Positions 47,843 to 58,964 of a stretch of 64,000 nt of DNA are shown piece by piece. The position numbers and the translations under genes are program-made. Position 1 is the stretch's first letter. Each line of letters opens with the position of its first letter. The notes under the pieces are model-generated. The model did not search any database, was not told the origin of the DNA, and saw nothing but the letters and a program-made list of their open reading frames with translations. The DNA is from Dipteris shenzhenensis (Eukaryota; Polypodiophyta; Polypodiopsida; Gleicheniales), in the NCBI GenBank assembly GCA_047967505.1, contig CM106541.1; one strand, 5' to 3'.

Positions 47843-49258
47843 ACCTTAGATGAGAATGAAGATGGTAACATCCCAAGTGATGTTGTACTCAAGCATAAGG
47901 AGAAGGAAAGGATCAACAGAGGCCATCATCTTAGCAATCCAGTCTATGCCAAAGAGAAGAGTGATACATTATTGAAAGAAGATCTTGTGGCTCAACATGA
48001 CATGAGGTGATATATATCAAGGAGTTTGAAGGGGCTTATTGGGTCGGATGGGTAGGTTTTGAGGAAACATTGCACCTCCTTCATAGACACCTTTACACTT
48101 AGCTCAAAATACTCTCCAAACTATCATAAGACACAAAGACCCATAACTTTCAGCAAAAACATGATATGAAATATTCAAATACATATCTAGATGCTTGAAA
48201 TGGGTTTCACTTTGATATAAGTTTCATAAGAAAGAGATAAGTAGTCAGAAATAAGTTTCATAAGAAAGAGATAAGCAGTCAGAAAGATATGAGTAGTTTA
48301 CTAGACGAGGGTAAAAACTATTTGAAAAAGAAACAGTCACACACAGAGTCATAGATTTTTGGTTTGAAATCTATTGCAACAAGTGAAGATAAAGGATGAT
48401 GCTTCTTGAAGTGACTTTGTGCTGATATAAGTTTCGTCCAAATCGGACCCACAAGCAAAAGGTTATTAGCAAAATACTGACAGGGAGTCAAACTATCATG
48501 AAAAACACCTACTCCTACTGGTGCCGACTTGGGAGAATACTACCTCCATGCTTAGACTTCATCAATGATCCAAGTCCCATAGAGGTTGCCTGGGAGAGAA
48601 GGAAGAGCTCCCTTTGTGGCTTGGGAATTAGATAAACCATGTATGCACAATGAGCAGCTGAATAGACAACACTTTTGAGCACTTTGGAAGAGAAAGTAAT
48701 GGAAAAAAGGGAAGAGACACTCAAGAGAGAGAACCTAAAGTGACCATTAGCAATAGAGTGAGACTCCACTCCAATTCAACTCAAAATACTACAAACACAA
48801 GGGAGAAGAAGAGGTTTCATACATACAAGATGGAGCGGAAGCTCCAACTACTCATAGAGAGAGAATAAAATAGAGAGAGATGGACTCAAGAGTCTACATA
48901 AGAGAATATCTACAAGAGGGAGAGAAGGCTCATGAAAGAGGCTTGAGGAGACTAGAGCTATAGCAACATAAGGCATAATGGTGGAAGAGATGATGAACAA
49001 GGGAGAGGAGGGCTCCTTTAATACAGATTTTGTCACCCTCCTTCACCCATTTACAATTGCTGCCTATAGATTCTTTTCCTTATCAATCACATAAGCCCAT
49101 ATGTCACCATTCATGTTCTTTTTGGCTACTCTTGCCATGTGTCCCATCAAAAGATTCTCAAGACTCTTAAAATATTGAGAAAGTCAAGAGTGTCCCCACA
49201 TGGAGCCCATAGGGACCCTCTCTTTTCAATATGTCCACATCCTCCTTATTCCACGAAA
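47843..49258 (-). repeat. Gypsy E1 5' LTR region, left arm of a large inverted repeat
   Basis: Reverse-complement match of 51311-52713: for example GGAATAAGGAGGATGTGGAC and ACTTGGGAGAATACTACCTC occur in both arms. The first roughly 370 bp of the LTR found on the right (50937-51310) are missing here. The TATA box of the right arm is mutated in this arm. ORFs in both arms, including one containing PVFPTLDENE, are in LTR sequence and probably not genes. Confidence 0.75.
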
Positions 49259-49519
49259 ACTTTAAACAAACACAAGAGTAGGTAAGAAGCGGAAAGACAA
49301 TTTATTACTTCAAACTCAAATTCAATTTAATAAAACTATGAAAAGATAATTATTTACTTAAGACAAGTGGAATCAAAGAGAGTTTTCATATACAAAAAAT
49401 ATCGGCAAAAAATAGTATTGCTAAACAAGAGTTCTCATATTCAAAAAGTATCATGAAAATAGTATTGTTAAACAAAATATGTCTCCAAAAGAGGCATTTT
49501 TGGAGAATTCCAAAATTAA

Positions 49520-49924
49520 GGAGGAGGTCTACTGCTCTGCATTACTATCCGAGGTACTTTCCTCCTCATAATTACTAGATGGGTCACTCGGGACCTCATC
49601 TTCCACTTCTTCTAATATATAATCATACTCTTCATGGATTACATACTTGCAGTCCATGAAGACCTCTACACAATCCATTATGTACTTTATAGTGTCATCC
49701 TTGCTTGCTAGTCAGTCGTAGCTATCTCTCCAAAGCTTACAGAGATCCTGTAGGTTGTTTTGTGCATTCTTCAATCTTCACCACTCCACGTGCGATCGGT
49801 CAAGTGCACACACTTTGATGTTATACTTCACCCAATCTGTATCATGCACAATCTTCTCTGCTACATGTGATAGCAGATTTTGGTAATCCCGAAACACTCC
49901 AATGTGGGTAACTGAGTTGGGGTT
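49520..49924 (-). pseudogene. Remnant of an unrecognised acidic protein
   Basis: The minus strand reads DWVKYNIKVCALDRSHVEW, stop, KNAQNNLQDLCKLWRDSYD, stop, LASKDDTIKYIMDCVEVFMD and an acidic tail EEVEDEVPSDPSSNYEEEST ending at a stop near 49533. It is about 110 codons with helical, acidic character. I do not recognise the family. It lies between the inverted LTR arms and may be a Gypsy accessory or gag-tail remnant. 49259-49519 shows nothing. Confidence 0.35.
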
Positions 49925-50036
49925 TTGGGAAGACACTCATGGGTGAGGGTGCTCCATTTAGAATCTATTTTAAAAAAAGAATCAAATACGGCTAAGGAGC
50001 AAAAGAAAAAAGAGGTGGAGGATAAGAAGAAGATAG

Positions 50037-50262
50037 ATGACAAAGAGGAAAAGAGTGAGGGGAAAAGAGAGAATGCAAGAGAGGAAAAAAGAGAAGGAAA
50101 GGGAGGAGGAAAGGATGAAAGAGAGGAAAAGAGAAGGAATAGAGAGAAGGAAAGAGAGGAAAAAAGAGAGGGGAAAAGAGAGAATTAAAGAGAGGAAAAG
50201 AGAGGGGAAAAGAGAGGAAAAAAGAGACAGGAAAAAGAAGAGGAAAGAGAGGAAAGATGTGG
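50037..50262. repeat. Purine-rich array (GAGAGGAAAAGAG-like)
   Basis: Almost pure G and A. In frame it reads as Lys/Glu/Arg repeats fused to the following integrase, because such sequence has no stop codons. It is the strand complement of the array at 38100-39513 and, like it, abuts Gypsy pol. Confidence 0.88.
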
Positions 50263-50264
50263 TG

Positions 50265-50936
50265 CATAAGCTAAAGATAAATCATAGCATGTCCACGCCA
50301 TACTATCCCCAATGTAATGGCTTGGCTGAGAAAAAAAATGGATTGTTGTGCAATTCAATGGGAAAACTTGTAGACACCAAGAAAAGGCATTGGGATAGGC
50401 ACTTGGCAGAAGTTTTATGGGCTTACAGAACCACACACAAGCTAGCTATTGGGCTTACACCATTCCAACTAGTGTATAAAATAGAAGCCATTTTGCCCAT
50501 TGAATTGGAGATACATAGTCTTCACACTACTGTTGTAAGAAAAGGATAAGAGGATGTCTATGCTCAATGCTTAGTACAGCTAGAAGCCTTGGATGATGCA
50601 GATTACATGCCTTACAAAACTTGGAAGCTTCTCAAAAAAGGGGCAAGGCCCGTTTTGACACCATATTATGCAAGAAGAAAGATACTACAAAAGGAGATTT
50701 GGTCATGAGATTTATAGCTGTCTAGACAAGTGACTAGATAAAAAGTTTATCGACCAATGGGTGGGACCATATTGAGTCAAAAAGAAGTTCACGAATGGAA
50801 CCTATCAGCTTGAGGATGTTGATGGCATGGTGATACCCGGATGCACCAATATCGCCTTAAATTCTTCTATGCTTAACCACCTTGAGGGCCAATAGACCCT
50901 CTCTGTCACTAGAGAGGATTTGTTGGGGGGGAAAGA
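50265..50936 (+). pseudogene. Gypsy E2: integrase C-terminal part and 3' end
   Basis: The plus strand reads LKINHSMSTPYYPQCNGLAE (end of the integrase core), KKRHWDRHLAEVLWAYRTTH and GLTPFQLVYKIEAILPIELE, typical of plant Ty3/Gypsy integrase. Past a stop at 50547, damaged tail sequence includes VGPYWVKKKFTNGTYQLEDVDG, as found after the integrase. It ends at a polypurine tract (TTGTTGGGGGGGAAAGA, 50920-50936) just before the LTR. Everything upstream of the integrase end is replaced by the purine array. Confidence 0.85.
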
Positions 50937-52713
50937 TGTGATGCCAAAAATTGATATTTTTTATTTGGCATTGGTATTGTTTTCTTCTATGTTTGATAAG
51001 AGTTTGAGTATCAAGTGAGAGCCTAGCGGCTCTCACTTATTTCTATTTTCTAAGATATTGTATGGGATTGAGAGGATGAGTGGAATGGATCATTGTAAAT
51101 ACCATGTGTATGAATGATAAATACCTTGGTATGGGGTGAGAGTTATTTGTGTATGGGATATTATCGAGTTTTAGAAAATAGGAAGAGTGAGTCATATAAA
51201 GAGGTGGGCTCATGTCCATGTGTTCTAATAATATAAGAGAGATCACATGCCAAACATGTGGAAGGCATATGGAGGAGTGTGGAGTCAAGAGGAATCCTTC
51301 TAGAATTCCTATGTGGAATAAGGAGGATGTGGACATATGGAAAAGAGAGGGTCCCTAGGGGCTCCATGTGGGGAGACTCTTGACTTTCTTAATATTTTAA
51401 GAGTCTTGACAATATTTTGATGGTACACATGGCAAGAGTAGCCAAAAAGGACATGGATGGTGACATATGGGCTTATGTGATTGATGGGGAAAAGAATCTA
51501 CAGGAAGCAATTGTAAATGGGTGAAGGAGGGTGACAAAATCTCTATAAAAGGAGCACTCCTCTCCCTTCTTCATCATCTCTTCTAGCATTAGCCCTCATG
51601 TTACTATAGCTCTAGTCTCCTTAAGCCTCTTCCATGAGCCTTCTCTCCCTCTTGTAGATATTCTCTTAGGTAGACCCTTGAGTCCATCTCTCTCTAGTTT
51701 ATTCTCTCTCTATGAGTAGTCTTGGAGCTTCCGCTCCCTCTTGTATGTATGAAACCTCTTCTTCTCCCTTGTGTTTGTAATATTTTGAGTTGCATTGGAG
51801 TGGAGTCTCACTCTATTGGTAATGAAGGTCACTTCAAGTTCTCTCTCTTGAGTGTCTCTTCCCTTTTTTCCATTGCTTTCTCTTCCAAAGTGCTCAAAAG
51901 TGTTGTCTATTTAGTCACTCATTGCACATACATGGTTTATCTATTTCCCAAGCCACAAAGGGAGCTCTTCCTTCCCTCCTAGGAGACCTCTATGGGACTT
52001 GAATTGTTGACGAAGTCTAAGCATGGAGGTAGTATTCTCCCAAGTCGACACCGGTAGGAGTAGGTGTTTTTCATGACACTTTGACCCCCTATCAGTATTT
52101 TGCTCATACCGGTTTGTTTGGTGGTCCGATTTGGATGAAACTTATATTATCGCAAAGCTCTCTTCAAGTAGCATCATCCTCTGTCTTAAATTGTTGTATT
52201 GATTTCAAACCAAAAATCTATGACTCTCTGTGTGTGCCTATTTCTTTTTCAGATAGTTTTTACCCTCGTCAAGTAAATGGCCCATATCTTTCCGACCGCT
52301 TCTCTGTTTCTTATAAAACTTATATCAAATCGAGGCCCATTTCAAGACGCATCTGAATATGTGTTTGAATAGTTTATATCATGTCTCTACTGAAAGTTAT
52401 GGGTCTCTGTGTCTTATAGCAGTTTGGAGAGTGTTTTGACCTAAGTGTAAAGGTGTCTATGAAGGAGGTGCAATGTTTCCTCGGAACCTACCCATCTGAC
52501 CCAATCAGCCCCTTCAAACACCTTGATGTATATCAATTCATATCATGTTGAGCCGTAAGATCTTTTCAACAATGTATTGCTCCTCTTTGGCGCAAACCGA
52601 CTTGCTGAGATTATGGCTTCCGCTGATCCTTTCCTTCTCCCTATGCTTGAGTACATCACTTGGGATGTTACCATATTCATTCTCATCTAAGGTAGGAAAG
52701 ACTGGTGTAGTCT
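50937..52713 (+). repeat. Gypsy E2 3' LTR, right arm of the inverted repeat
   Basis: Starts TGTGATGCCAAAAATTG after the polypurine tract. A TATA-like CTATAAAAGGAG lies at 51542. From 51311 it is the reverse complement of 49258-47843. Homology ends near 52713 (GTGTAGTCTC), taken as the approximate LTR end; the length of about 1.78 kb is approximate. Confidence 0.7.
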
Positions 52714-53652
52714 CACACTTGTCTAAAGTCACTATATAGTGACACTTAACAAATCTTGCTTCGATTATCGAGATGATTACCATCCCACGCACGCTAAACG
52801 TCGGTGCTTAAACGTCAGAACAGGGCCCGTGTGTAGTAGTGTCAAAGTGATTTTCTGACAAGATTGAGACTCTACTTGACATCAATTAGATAAGATCTTG
52901 ATCCCTAAATATTGACCGCTTATAACAACGACCGTGCACTCTTGGTTTTTATGAATATGACCAATGGGTGTTGGGTCTCCTCTTCATCTAAATTTTATGG
53001 AGTCCCATAGGTAAAGAAGTTTGCTTTATGTGATTGAGCATCTTATTTCTTCATGTGGGAATGTAAAAGCATGACATGCCAGTGTGTTAAATCCAAGGGA
53101 ACACAAATACTGAGTGCAAGATGGTGTGATCAACTGGTGGAGACTGAAAGCGGGAGGGCGACACCGTATCAGGAAGCTTCTTATCATTAAGTATATAAAT
53201 ATATATATATTTAATTGCTTTTGCTTTTGCTTTTGCTTTAAATATTGTTGATTCTATGAAAATATGAACCTTTTCCATCCTCATGTCCTAGATCAATTCT
53301 TCTCTGTTATGAGTGTTCATCTTCCTGTCCAAACACTCTTCTACTAGTTTATTGACAGCAAGCAGCAAAAAGAAATAATCATAACTTTCTTACCTGAAAT
53401 CGGAATATAGTGATCCAACCAGTCAAAATAACCCACACGTACGCTTCAAACAAGGCTGCGGGCCGTATTCATCAATCATGACCATAACGGTTATTTGCGA
53501 TGCATCTTTGATAACTTTTGCATATCAACTCAAAACCTAGCGATCAAGTAGTCAAAACGATCAAAAATAGAGTTTTGCGAATGATCGTATTGTTAGATTG
53601 ACAAAAAACATATCGCTTTATCCTCATCTATAGTCACGCTAGAGCGTAGCAA
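52714..53652. other. No gene recognised
   Basis: Non-coding, with a short GCTTTT repeat (53217-53239) and ATATAT run (53202-53211). The last 200 bp may be the leader of the Copia fragment whose primer site follows. Confidence 0.4.
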
Positions 53653-54450
53653 GGCTCTGATACCATGTTGAGAGGAAGAGAAAGAGGAGAGAGACAGACA
53701 CAAGAATTGTGTTGAGAGGAAGAGAAAGAGGAGAGAGACTGACACAAGAGTTGCTCCCAAGAAAGTGATTCTATTCATAGATCATAGGCATATATATAGT
53801 TGAGGACTAGGCTGAGTTATGGTAAGCTATATATAGCTCTAATAGTTTCCAACATGAGAATACAATGTTCTTGCTTAATTCCTAGATAAACAACTCATTT
53901 CCTCAAGTAAACTACAATAATAATGACTTATTCTACCATGCATAGCACAAGATACATTCTTGCATTCTAATTTCCTAGATAAAGACTAATGTAGAATCCA
54001 ATTAATCACATTTGCTTCGTTATGCTTGTAGTCTAATCTGCTATGTGAAGGACTTTTCCTTATATATAGGAATAATGTAACACACTCTTATAATTTCCTA
54101 GGTGATCGCCTCTTTTCCTACATTTCTTATTTACCAAGTGAAAACCTCTTTTTCCTAGATAGAGGTATCCAGGGAATGAGTTTTCCTATCTGGAAATGTA
54201 ACACACTCATCTAATTTCCTAGGTGACAACCTCTTTTCCCAGATAGAGGCATGCATTTTATCTAGGGAATGAGAGTTCCTAGATATACATACCAAAATGC
54301 ATCATTATGTCTAGGAAATTTCCTCCTTTTTCCTAGTTTTTGAGGTTTTCGAATGGCTAGAAGATCCTTGTGTTTAATTTGATGTTGCAAGATGACAGAA
54401 TCAGTGTAGCGGCTCAAGAAATAAGAACATCATGGTCAATTCTCATTATA
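53653..54450 (-). repeat. Copia G primer site and 5' LTR fragment
   Basis: GGCTCTGATACCA (53653-53665, minus sense TGGTATCAGAGCC) adjoins sequence starting TGTTGAGAGG at 53666, as an LTR would in minus orientation. Its first 44 bp are tandemly duplicated (53666-53709, 53710-53753). The far boundary is not determinable because no partner LTR is in view. No gag or pol is found with it. Confidence 0.55.
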
Positions 54451-54588
54451 TATACATGTAACCTACGACATGACAAATCATATCAATCTCGATTTTCAAT
54501 GCAACGTCTCACGATCCCATAGCCAAATATTGTCCGAGAGCTCAAGTTTATGATCCTATTTGTTATCAGTGCAGCTATAGATGGATTC

Positions 54589-55274
54589 CTATGGAGCTGC
54601 ATGCATCAACAGCATTGCTTCTGTCATGTCCACCAGTACATTAGAGGCATCCAGCAACATATACTCTTCATCACAGGGAAACTCTGATTGAGGTGCGAGA
54701 GCTTTTGATATATTGATCTTTGATAAATACTCTGTATCAGTACTGCAGCTGGAGATGTCAAAATGCGCTTTGGGCCTTATTACTTCTGTGGCGACTGCCT
54801 CTGCCCTATGATGATAAGGGCTTTAATCACAATTGTCTTGGTGTTTGCCTCTTTCTTGCAACACCATGGGGTCCAGTCCTTCAGCAAAAGAACACTTTAT
54901 TGGGTTTTGGCAAATTGTCGTGGCCAGTGATGCAGTGGTCATGGAAATCGACGAAATTGGAGAAGCACAACTAGTGGTGGTGACTGCCAATGCAGCTATT
55001 TGAATGTCTTGGGAGATTGGCTCAAAGGAAGAGGCAAGGTGTGGGCAGAGGCTCCTTTAAGGCTAAGAGCGACAACATCATAGGCACAGGTGGCCATTTC
55101 GAGAGTGGAAAAGGATACGAGCCAGATACGGTTCTTGGTTCTAAGCTCACAGATTTTAGATAGCCCGGGCACATGTATGACAAACTTGGTTAAAATTCGA
55201 TAAGCTTCGATGTTATTGGAATCAGGGGCGCATGGTTGCTTGAAGGTGTTGGACCTTATCGAAGTTGCAGGCAC
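54589..55274 (-). pseudogene. AP2/ERF transcription-factor pseudogene (DREB-like)
   Basis: The minus strand reads ICELRTKNRIWLVSFSTLEM, then AYDVVALSLKGASAHTLPLP: the second half of an AP2/ERF DNA-binding domain, whose usual form has RIWLG, EMAARAYDVAAL and LKG. Downstream, after a one-base shift near 55008, come DIQIAALAV and, after one stop, FPCDEEYMLLDASNVLVDMT EAMLL to a stop at 54589, resembling the DxxNLLxDMAEGMLL end of DREB-type ERFs. The first half of the domain (from YRI) is badly altered and the WLG glycine is Val. This is the only host-type gene remnant in the window. It would have been a nuclear, stress-type regulator. Assignment rests on motif recognition. Confidence 0.72.
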
Positions 55275-56230
55275 ATGCTCAGGCTAAAGTTTGATATGTG
55301 TTTTTATTGGCTATCTAGCTCTTGCGAACCTTGCCTGCCTGTGTAGTCCGATTGTGCTCGTCAGGTAGCAGATTGTCTTCAGTCAGGCATCCAGCTGCAT
55401 TAGCTACCTGAACCTTGCAAAAAAAGGTACATGTGCCCAAGGTGAGAGACCCATGTACCCCATCTACACTAACGGATGCCATGGAAGATGGGATGCCGAG
55501 TGTGGCTAGAGGAGAGTGAGGGGACGGAGCTGGGGTGGGGAGGGAGAATGTGTGGCATGAGGAAGAGGAGGACTAGTCAGAAGATGAAGAGGAAGAAGAA
55601 GAGTAGGCGTCCATATCACCCCTTAAGACTTTACATATGCTTCAAAGGTGCAGCAGTTGAACTGTGTAGCTTCTAATGCATGGGATCGATAGCATCTAGG
55701 AATTCTCGTTCGATCATGTGCATCTTAATCAAAAATTTTGATCCCCATCACACACTACAAATACATCCCTTGTTCAGCAAGAAATTTGGAGCTAGTTGGC
55801 TCATCGTCGGCAGTGAACACTGCCTAGCTCTCAAGAGCAATTTGGTTTACTCGGAATGAGATAAATTGTGGTCTAGAGTCCAAAAAAACAATGGGCAAGG
55901 AGGTGGATTTCACTGTGGCTCACGGAATTCCCCTAAGTCCCTAATGGAGCTAGACAAAAAAAATGATAAAATCTCTGTCCGAACTCTGACGGCCTCGTGA
56001 TGCAGCAATTACGATTTTGCATAGCTAAATTCTTTTCATGCAACTTCTTGGGGCGTAAAATCAAACAGCATGCACAACCGATACTCCCTATTGGAAGCCC
56101 CTGCATGGGGACATCTTTGTCAAGTGTCTTGGAGTGTACAATCACCAAGAGTGTCAGACTTCAAGGCCCACATCTATTCGGGACTTGTAATTTTCTCAGA
56201 TCAGAGCTCACATTAACTGTAAGCCATACA
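55275..56230. other. No gene recognised
   Basis: Mixed-composition sequence with a purine-rich patch (55550-55605). Short ORFs lack recognisable motifs. It might contain flanking sequence of the ERF pseudogene. Confidence 0.35.
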
Positions 56231-56439
56231 TTCTGTTGAGGCTCTCATTAATCTTATGCGATTCGTCGTCTACATGCAAAACGTGCATGAAATTCCAAAA
56301 ATTGATGGGTGTGTTCGTGCCAATGATGCATCCAATATAGAAGGTCGATATTGCAAAACGTGCAAAAGTTACATGCTGGGCATTGCTGGCTCCTCGCTGT
56401 CGATCGTCAAGCATCTTCCGATTTCGTATATTTTGTTCG

Positions 56440-56840
56440 GCCTACTAGTAGCCGAGCCGCAGCAGCCGCTCTGCATGGAGCCGGACCACGCAAATGCGCC
56501 AACAGCGAACATCAAAAGAAGCCATTGTACTAGCGGAAAAGATGTGGTGCAATGAGGTGCGAAAGACGGTGTCCACTGCCGATGAGAGGAACAAGTCCCG
56601 AACGACTCATTTTGTTTTGAAGAAATTCGTATGTTTGTGCGGACCAGTAGCCGAGCCGCTCTGCACGGAGCCGGACCGCGCCAAAACAAAACACAAAGAC
56701 TTGTGCGTACTAGTTACCCGAGCCGCTCTGCACGAAGCCAGACCAAGCAAATGCGTCAACAGCGGACATCAAAAGAAGCCACTGTACTGGAAAAGAGGTG
56801 GTGCAATGAGGTGCGAACAACGGTGCCCATGAAAGGAACA
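56440..56840. repeat. Local direct duplications (AGCCGAGCCGCTCTGCA unit)
   Basis: GAGCCGCTCTGCA followed by GGAGCCGGACC or variants occurs at about 56454, 56653 and 56729. The first and third are followed by the same 100 bp (AAATGCGCCAACAGCG, AACATCAAAAGAAGCCA, GTGGTGCAATGAGGTGCGAA). No coding role seen. Confidence 0.75.
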
Positions 56841-57099
56841 ACTTATCAGTCTTCAAAGCCTCACGAAGACGACGCATGCAATGAGTTCAGAGTCTAGACT
56901 TCAGAGTCCTCTTGGGTTAATGGAAAGTTTGGATTCTTCTTGGCTATATTTGTATCTCATCGACATAAAATTGAGGTTAGTGCTAAATACTCTATTTTTA
57001 AAAAAATCAAAATTGTATTAAGACGAGAAAGGGAAAAAAAAGATCAACCTCGTGAACAAGATTAGCACATAGACCAATTCGATATGGAAGGGGATAATG

Positions 57100-57655
57100 G
57101 CACTCGTGCCATTCTTCCCTTGGAAGGGAAGACTAGCATTAGTGTCACTCTTACCTTTCTGTTGGTGGAGTGGTCATTAGTGTCATTATTCCCATTCAAG
57201 GGGGGAAAGAAACTAGTCTCCCCTATGAAAATATCCCCTTGAGAGAATGGTGGTGAAGATTGGTACTAGTGCCATTGTTCAAGTTCTCATCTGGGATTGG
57301 CACCAATGCCATTCTCTAGGTCCTCATATGGGTTGTGGACATTGGCACCAGTTCCATGCTCAAAGTCCTCGTATGAGGTCCTGGAGAATGGCACTAGAAT
57401 TTGATTTTCTAATTTCTAGTTCAATTTGGGAGATTAGAACTAGTGCCATTCTCTAGAAATTGATTTTCAAAATTCTATTTCAATTTGGGAGATTGGAAAA
57501 AGTGCCATTCTCTACGTCCTCATATGAACCTAGAGATTGGCACTAGTACCATTCTCCATGTGCCATTCTCCTGGTCCTCATACAAGGTTGGCACCAATGC
57601 CATTATCCAAGTCCTCATATGGGGTTTTGGAGATTGGCACTAGTGCTATTCACAA
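57100..57655. repeat. Minisatellite with GGCACTAGTGCC palindrome
   Basis: About 14 variants of GATTGGCACTAGTGCCATTCTC, often followed by TAGGTCCTCATATGGG, at irregular spacing. The core GGCACTAGTGCC is self-complementary. No gene. Confidence 0.8.
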
Positions 57656-57858
57656 CAAGACAAAGCACCTATAGACGCGCACACATACATGTTTCCTTAA
57701 CTTTAAAAAAACTTACAGGCGTGTCTATTTATGCGTCTAGAGACCCGTGTCTAAAGGCGCGTCTATATAACAGACAGATGTGCAAATAGACGCCCTACTA
57801 GAAATTTAAAAAAAATAGACAGACCCATACATAGACGCACCTATAGATGCATAAATAG
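57656..57858. repeat. TATAGACGC cluster, possible CACTA-type terminal region
   Basis: Eight or more variants of TAGACGC(G) and GCGTCTA in both orientations lie within 200 bp, next to CTACTAGAAATTT. Such clusters are typical of subterminal regions of plant CACTA elements. No complete element is visible; it abuts the Copia gag fragment on the right. Confidence 0.45.
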
Positions 57859-58547
57859 ACTCTCTCATGCCATCCTTTGAATGCCTGCATTTCCTGTTGA
57901 CTGGGAACATTAGGAAGAATAGGTTCTTCTTCATTTCCTGTAATGAATTCTCAATAGCCTTTTCCCATCAAGAAATTCGTCATTCTAAACTTCCATGCCT
58001 GGAAGTTATTCTTGTCAAGCTTTTCAGTGACAATCTGTGAAAGAGAATCAGATGCCATTACAGAACACTGCAAAACTGACGAAAGTGGTATTTCACCATA
58101 CAGTCACTTCCTAGTGACGATTTTGCATCAACAGGCAACAGGCATGAATCTGCAGCTCCCAATATCTCTGCACACAGGCATACGATGCAATTTCTGCGGC
58201 ACCTTCCCACCGACTAGCCACGCAGTGGTCGCATAGCAAAAAACAGGGCCTTTTTCTGAGTGCCTACGAAGAACTTCCGCCTTCAAAACGGGCCCCGAAA
58301 CGGCCTCAAATCAGAAAAACAAACTCACTAAGGGCTTCGCCCCTTCCCGCAGCATATACTGCGCTCTTGCCACACCGCGAAGGGTGTCTCAATCTAAAAC
58401 AGTGCACTCCTGCACTTCTGGCTGTGCTACCTGCAGAGATTTGCTCCCAAACTCGAAATAGGAAAGCAACACTGGTCCTCTTACCAGGACACCACGAACT
58501 TGGCTTGCTTTCTTGAGCTCCTTACCACGAACAAGGCTCTGATACCA
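57859..58547 (-). pseudogene. Copia F (same family as D): gag N-terminus, leader, primer site
   Basis: The minus strand from the ATG at 58058 reads MASDSLSQIVTEKLDKNNFQ AWKFRMTNFLMGKGY, a TGA where Trp is expected, EFITGNEEEP and QEMQAFKGWHE: a Copia gag start. It ends at about 57859. Upstream is a leader of about 475 bp and the primer site GGCTCTGATACCA (58535-58547), directly beside the LTR. This supplies the gag part deleted from Copia D. Confidence 0.82.
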
Positions 58548-58906
58548 TGTGAAGATAGTGGGAGAGAGGGAAGGAGTCTCACTTGCGGCTTTCTCACATG
58601 CACAATGGGGGAATACACACAAAGGTGGAGGCTGAAAACAGTTTTCAGTTTTCCTCTTCTTAGTTGTGAAAGCCAAAAGAACTCTAGTACAAAGAAATAG
58701 AAGAACCCTATATGTGGATCTCAAACCAAACTCAACTAACTAAGGTGGCATACTAACTGAGCCACGACCTAGTGTAGATAAGGATAGCTGTCATCCAGCT
58801 ATTATTCGTGGGCGGTGTACCAACCGCATCTCCAGCTAACAAGTCGGTGACATAAATGCATAACAATCACCCTGGCATATCGCGAGTGGAGCTCGATATC
58901 TCAACA
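58548..58906 (-). repeat. Copia F 5' LTR
   Basis: 359 bp, TGTGAAGATA to TATCTCAACA, closely similar to the Copia D LTRs. The 7-bp excess is a CAGTTTT duplication near 58638. Confidence 0.92.
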
Positions 58907-58964
58907 AGCAATTGTCAAAAAGCCCAACAAATCTCACTTCAAATCAACAAACAAAATGTGCATC

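Noticed and set aside
47765-48010. 81-codon ORF with PVFPTLDENE, repeated at 52538-52792
   Set aside because: Both copies lie in LTR or LTR-edge sequence of the inverted Gypsy arms, are broken differently and match no known protein.
50037-50262. Lys/Glu/Arg-rich N-terminal extension of the integrase ORF
   Set aside because: Pure purine sequence cannot encode stops, so the open frame is expected by chance.
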